A stretch of DNA of 55,955 nucleotides from Halanaerobium saccharolyticum (GTDB lineage Bacteria > Bacillota > Halanaerobiia > Halanaerobiales > Halanaerobiaceae), in contig NZ_QAXS01000020.1 in NCBI RefSeq assembly GCF_003053565.1, forward strand, positions 1 to 55,955. The letters run 5' to 3'. Of this stretch, positions 53,604 to 55,955 are shown piece after piece. Numbering within the stretch: position 1 is the first letter of the stretch; every line of letters starts with the position of its first letter. The notes beneath the pieces were generated by a model, which was given only the letters and a program-made list of their open reading frames with translations, ran no database searches and had not been told where the DNA came from. The position numbers were made by a program, and so were the translations under genes.

Positions 53604-54758
53604 ATGAAAGAAATTACTATACTTGGTTCTACAGGTTCAATTGGATGTCAGGCGCTGGAGGTAATAAGTGAATTAAAAACATGGCAGGTTAAGGCCCTGA
53701 CTGCCTATCAAAATATTGAACTTTTATATAAGCAGATCAAAAAATATCAGCCGGAATTTGTAGTAGTAGTTGATGAACAGGCGGCTCAGAACTTAGAAAA
53801 TAAATTAACTGCGACTTCGAACAAAACAGAGGTTCTAAGCGGTAAGGATAACTTAAAAACTGCTGCTGCCGAAAAAGTGGATCTTTTATTAAATGCAGTT
53901 GTTGGTTTTGCGGGTCTTGAGCCCTCTGTTGCAGCTGCTGAAGCTGGTAATGATATTGCTTTAGCTAATAAAGAATCGCTGGTTAGTGGAGGTCCGGTTT
54001 TGACCAGACTGGTTAAGGAAAATAATGTTAAGCTGCTTCCGGTTGACAGTGAGCATAATGCGATTTTTCAGCTTTTAAAAGGACACCAGAGTGAACTGGA
54101 TGAGATTATTTTAACTGCTTCAGGTGGGCCTTTCTTTTCTTATTCTCAGGAAGAATTAACTGAGGTAACAGTAGAGGATGCTCTTAATCATCCAAACTGG
54201 GAAATGGGAAGCAAAATCACTATTGACTCTGCATCTTTGATGAATAAGGGACTTGAAGTGATTGAGGCTCACTGGTTATTTGATTGTGATTATGATGATA
54301 TTAAAGTGCTGGTTCACCCCCAGAGTATTGTTCATTCGATGATTAGACTGCTTGATGGTACAATTCTGGCAGAGATGGGACCGGCAGATATGAAAATACC
54401 GATTCAGTACTGTTTAACTTATCCCCGAAGACTGGAAACAGCAGGCAGCAATCTGGAACTTGATCAAATTGCCGCTTTAGAATTTTTTCAGGCAGATACC
54501 GATAAATTTCCGAACTTAAAGTATGCCTATACTGCCGGTAAAGCTGGCGGTACCTTCCCAGCAGTATTGAACGCAGCAAATGAAATTGCAGTTTACAGTT
54601 TTTTAAAAGGAGAAATTCCATTTTTAGCTATGAGTCGAGTTGTAGCTTCAGTTCTGGATCGCCATCAGAATATTTCTGAGCCTGATTTAGAGGCAATTTT
54701 AAACGCCGATCAGGAAGCTCGCCGACTGGCAGTGGAGGTTATTAAAGAATGGTTCTAA
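53604..54758 (+). CDS. dxr: 1-deoxy-D-xylulose-5-phosphate reductoisomerase
   Basis: Second committed enzyme of the MEP pathway (DXP to MEP, NADPH- and metal-dependent), target of fosmidomycin. NADPH-binding GSTGSIGCQALEVI is at the N-terminus (residues 7-20). The metal/substrate motifs DSEHNAIFQLL, SASLMNKGLEVIEAHWLF and the HPQSIVHSMI segment are intact. Length 384 is normal. TTGAGGTGA precedes ATG 53604. It overlaps rseP by 10 nt. dxs for the preceding step is at 1.3 kb. Confidence 0.96.
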   Translation: MKEITILGSTGSIGCQALEVISELKTWQVKALTAYQNIELLYKQIKKYQPEFVVVVDEQAAQNLENKLTATSNKTEVLSGKDNLKTAAAEKVDLLLNAVVGFAGLEPSVAAAEAGNDIALANKESLVSGGPVLTRLVKENNVKLLPVDSEHNAIFQLLKGHQSELDEIILTASGGPFFSYSQEELTEVTVEDALNHPNWEMGSKITIDSASLMNKGLEVIEAHWLFDCDYDDIKVLVHPQSIVHSMIRLLDGTILAEMGPADMKIPIQYCLTYPRRLETAGSNLELDQIAALEFFQADTDKFPNLKYAYTAGKAGGTFPAVLNAANEIAVYSFLKGEIPFLAMSRVVASVLDRHQNISEPDLEAILNADQEARRLAVEVIKEWF

Positions 54759-55822
54759 CTATTGTTTCATTTATTATTGTTCTCGGAGTTTTAGTCTTTA
54801 TTCATGAATTTGGACATTATATAACAGCAAAAAAATCTGATATAATGGTTTCTGAGTTTGCGCTTGGTTTTGGTCCTAAATTGATTTCCAAAAAAGTTGG
54901 AGAGACTCTGTATTCGATAAGAGCGATTCCGCTTGGTGGTTTTTGTAATATGGTGGGAGAATTCCCTGCTGATGATTCAATGCCTGAAGCTGAAAGAGAA
55001 ATTTATGATCAGGCAAAAGCAGATGGACGCCTTTTTACACAAAAGTCAACCTTTAAGAGGCTTGCAGTCATCCTAATGGGGCCAATAATGAATTTTCTGC
55101 TGGCAGTTTTAATTTTTATACTTGCTTTTGCAATTTTTGGTGTTCCCACCTCAACTACAGAAGATGCAGTTTTGGGTGAAGTAATACCGGAACAGCCTGC
55201 AGCTGAGGCCGGCTTAAGAGCAAATGACCGCATTCTGGCTATAAATGAGCAGGAAATTAACAGCTGGGAGGAAATGTCTGCTGTAATTAGAGAAAATGTT
55301 GATCAGGAAATTAGTATTCGTTATCAGCGAAATGGAGAAGTAAATACAATTAATGTTACCCCGGTTCAGAGTGAAGATAGTGACCGTGGAGTAATTGGGG
55401 TTTATCCGCAGCTGATTCGAGAAAATGTCTCTTTTCTGAGGTCTATTTCTCTTGGCCTGCAGCAGTCGTACCAGGTTTTTGTGATGACTATTTCCGGTTT
55501 TGTGCAGATGTTTAGAGAAAGCTCAGCTGAAGATATTGGTGGACCAATAATGATTGCTTCAATCATTGGTCAGGCTGCCAGAGTAGGTATTTTGAATGTT
55601 TTAAACTGGACAGCGATAATCAGTATTAATTTAGGAATTATCAATTTACTTCCTTTTCCTGCTCTAGATGGGGGAAGAATACTATTTATTGTCATTGAAA
55701 TGATTAGAGGTAAGGCTGTAGATCCGCGCAAAGAAAGCTATGTGCATATGATCGGCTTTGCAATTTTAATGCTTTTGATGCTCTTTATTATTTATAATGA
55801 TTTGATGAGAACTTTCTTTTAA
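54749..55822 (+). CDS. rseP: Site-2 metalloprotease RseP (with PDZ domain)
   Basis: Intramembrane zinc protease that cleaves anti-sigma factors or signal-peptide remnants. Zinc ligands H19 and H23 with catalytic E20 lie in VFIHEFGHYITAKKSD. A PDZ domain covers about residues 135-200 (GEVIPEQPAAEAGLRANDRI). The third metal ligand is in NLLPFPALDGGRILF near the C-terminus. Length 357 is normal. It starts inside dxr. The window ends 133 nt later in AT-rich sequence, where ispG is usually next but is not seen. The 55823-55955 tail shows no gene. Confidence 0.95.
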   Translation: MVLTIVSFIIVLGVLVFIHEFGHYITAKKSDIMVSEFALGFGPKLISKKVGETLYSIRAIPLGGFCNMVGEFPADDSMPEAEREIYDQAKADGRLFTQKSTFKRLAVILMGPIMNFLLAVLIFILAFAIFGVPTSTTEDAVLGEVIPEQPAAEAGLRANDRILAINEQEINSWEEMSAVIRENVDQEISIRYQRNGEVNTINVTPVQSEDSDRGVIGVYPQLIRENVSFLRSISLGLQQSYQVFVMTISGFVQMFRESSAEDIGGPIMIASIIGQAARVGILNVLNWTAIISINLGIINLLPFPALDGGRILFIVIEMIRGKAVDPRKESYVHMIGFAILMLLMLFIIYNDLMRTFF

Positions 55823-55955
55823 ACAGATAAACAGAACTTTATTATTTGAACTAATTATTTTATGATTGCACTGCGAAAAGTCTAAAATAATTCAAAACGA
55901 ACTAAATTTACAAAAATATTGCTAAAACAAAGCCTTTAAACCTGGGCATCTATGC

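Noticed and set aside
1-55955. tRNA, rRNA, CRISPR arrays, transposases or phage genes
   Set aside because: None was recognised on either strand; the only candidate mobile-type element is the palindrome at 23.65-23.97 kb, which lacks supporting features.

Overview
This window reads as a 56 kb piece of the core chromosome of a low-GC, anaerobic, diderm (outer-membrane-bearing) Firmicute. It most resembles the Halanaerobiales (Halanaerobium or a relative). The grounds are Firmicute gene order (scpA-scpB-rluB, smc-ftsY-ylxM-ffh-rpsP, hslV-hslU-codY, rpsB-tsf-pyrH-frr-uppS-cdsA-dxr-rseP) together with Spo0A and SpoVS, combined with a TonB-dependent outer-membrane receptor and its TonB/ExbB/ExbD energiser, which only make sense in a cell with an outer membrane. 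The genus is an inference; no rRNA is present. I saw no tRNA, rRNA, CRISPR array, transposase or prophage genes.

Layout. (1) 0.1-6.6 kb: a promoter drives a roughly 570-nt structured RNA that I identify as OLE RNA (ornate large extremophilic RNA), followed by its membrane partner gene oapA, then dxs, tlyA, nadK and recN. (2) 6.7-13.99 kb: spo0A, a Nudix hydrolase, an EndoQ-like PHP endonuclease, an M29 aminopeptidase and a nucleoside/nicotinate salvage set (punA, pdp, a nicotinate phosphoribosyltransferase homologue). (3) 14.0-23.6 kb: a CCA-adding-type nucleotidyltransferase, a small site-2 protease, scpA-scpB-rluB, spoVS, then smc-ftsY. (4) 23.6-24.0 kb: a gene-free stretch with a ~320-bp imperfect palindrome holding two hairpins with identical AGGAG loops, ending in a promoter/terminator/ribosome-binding-site overlap in front of ylxM. 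(5) 24.0-30.3 kb: the SRP/ribosome block ylxM-ffh-rpsP-khpA-rimM-trmD-methyltransferase-rplS, then rbgA-rnhB. (6) 30.4-40.4 kb: an accessory-looking block with queT, comM-yraN on the minus strand, a cobalamin riboswitch controlling a BtuB-like receptor with tonB-exbB-exbD, a SIMPL-domain protein, and trkH-trkA on the minus strand. It lies inside an otherwise conserved rnhB...dprA-topA order. (7) 40.5-47.3 kb: dprA-smg-topA, hslV-hslU-codY. (8) 47.4-55.8 kb: rpsB (with a structured leader)-tsf-pyrH-frr-small ORF-uppS-cdsA-AI-2E permease-dxr-rseP.

How the genes work together. Both ends carry genes of the MEP isoprenoid pathway (dxs and dxr) and uppS, which uses its products for the undecaprenyl carrier. 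ffh, ftsY and ylxM form the co-translational membrane targeting pathway. smc, scpA and scpB form condensin. The TonB block imports cobalamin-like compounds when the vitamin is scarce.

The most interesting signals are the OLE RNA-oapA unit, including a 5'-3' closing helix that ends just before the oapA ribosome-binding site, and the uncharacterised palindromic element between ftsY and ylxM. Start codons were adjusted wherever a Shine-Dalgarno sequence gave a clear choice. Several genes (oapA, ylxM, rimM, trkH, hslV) appear to start with TTG.
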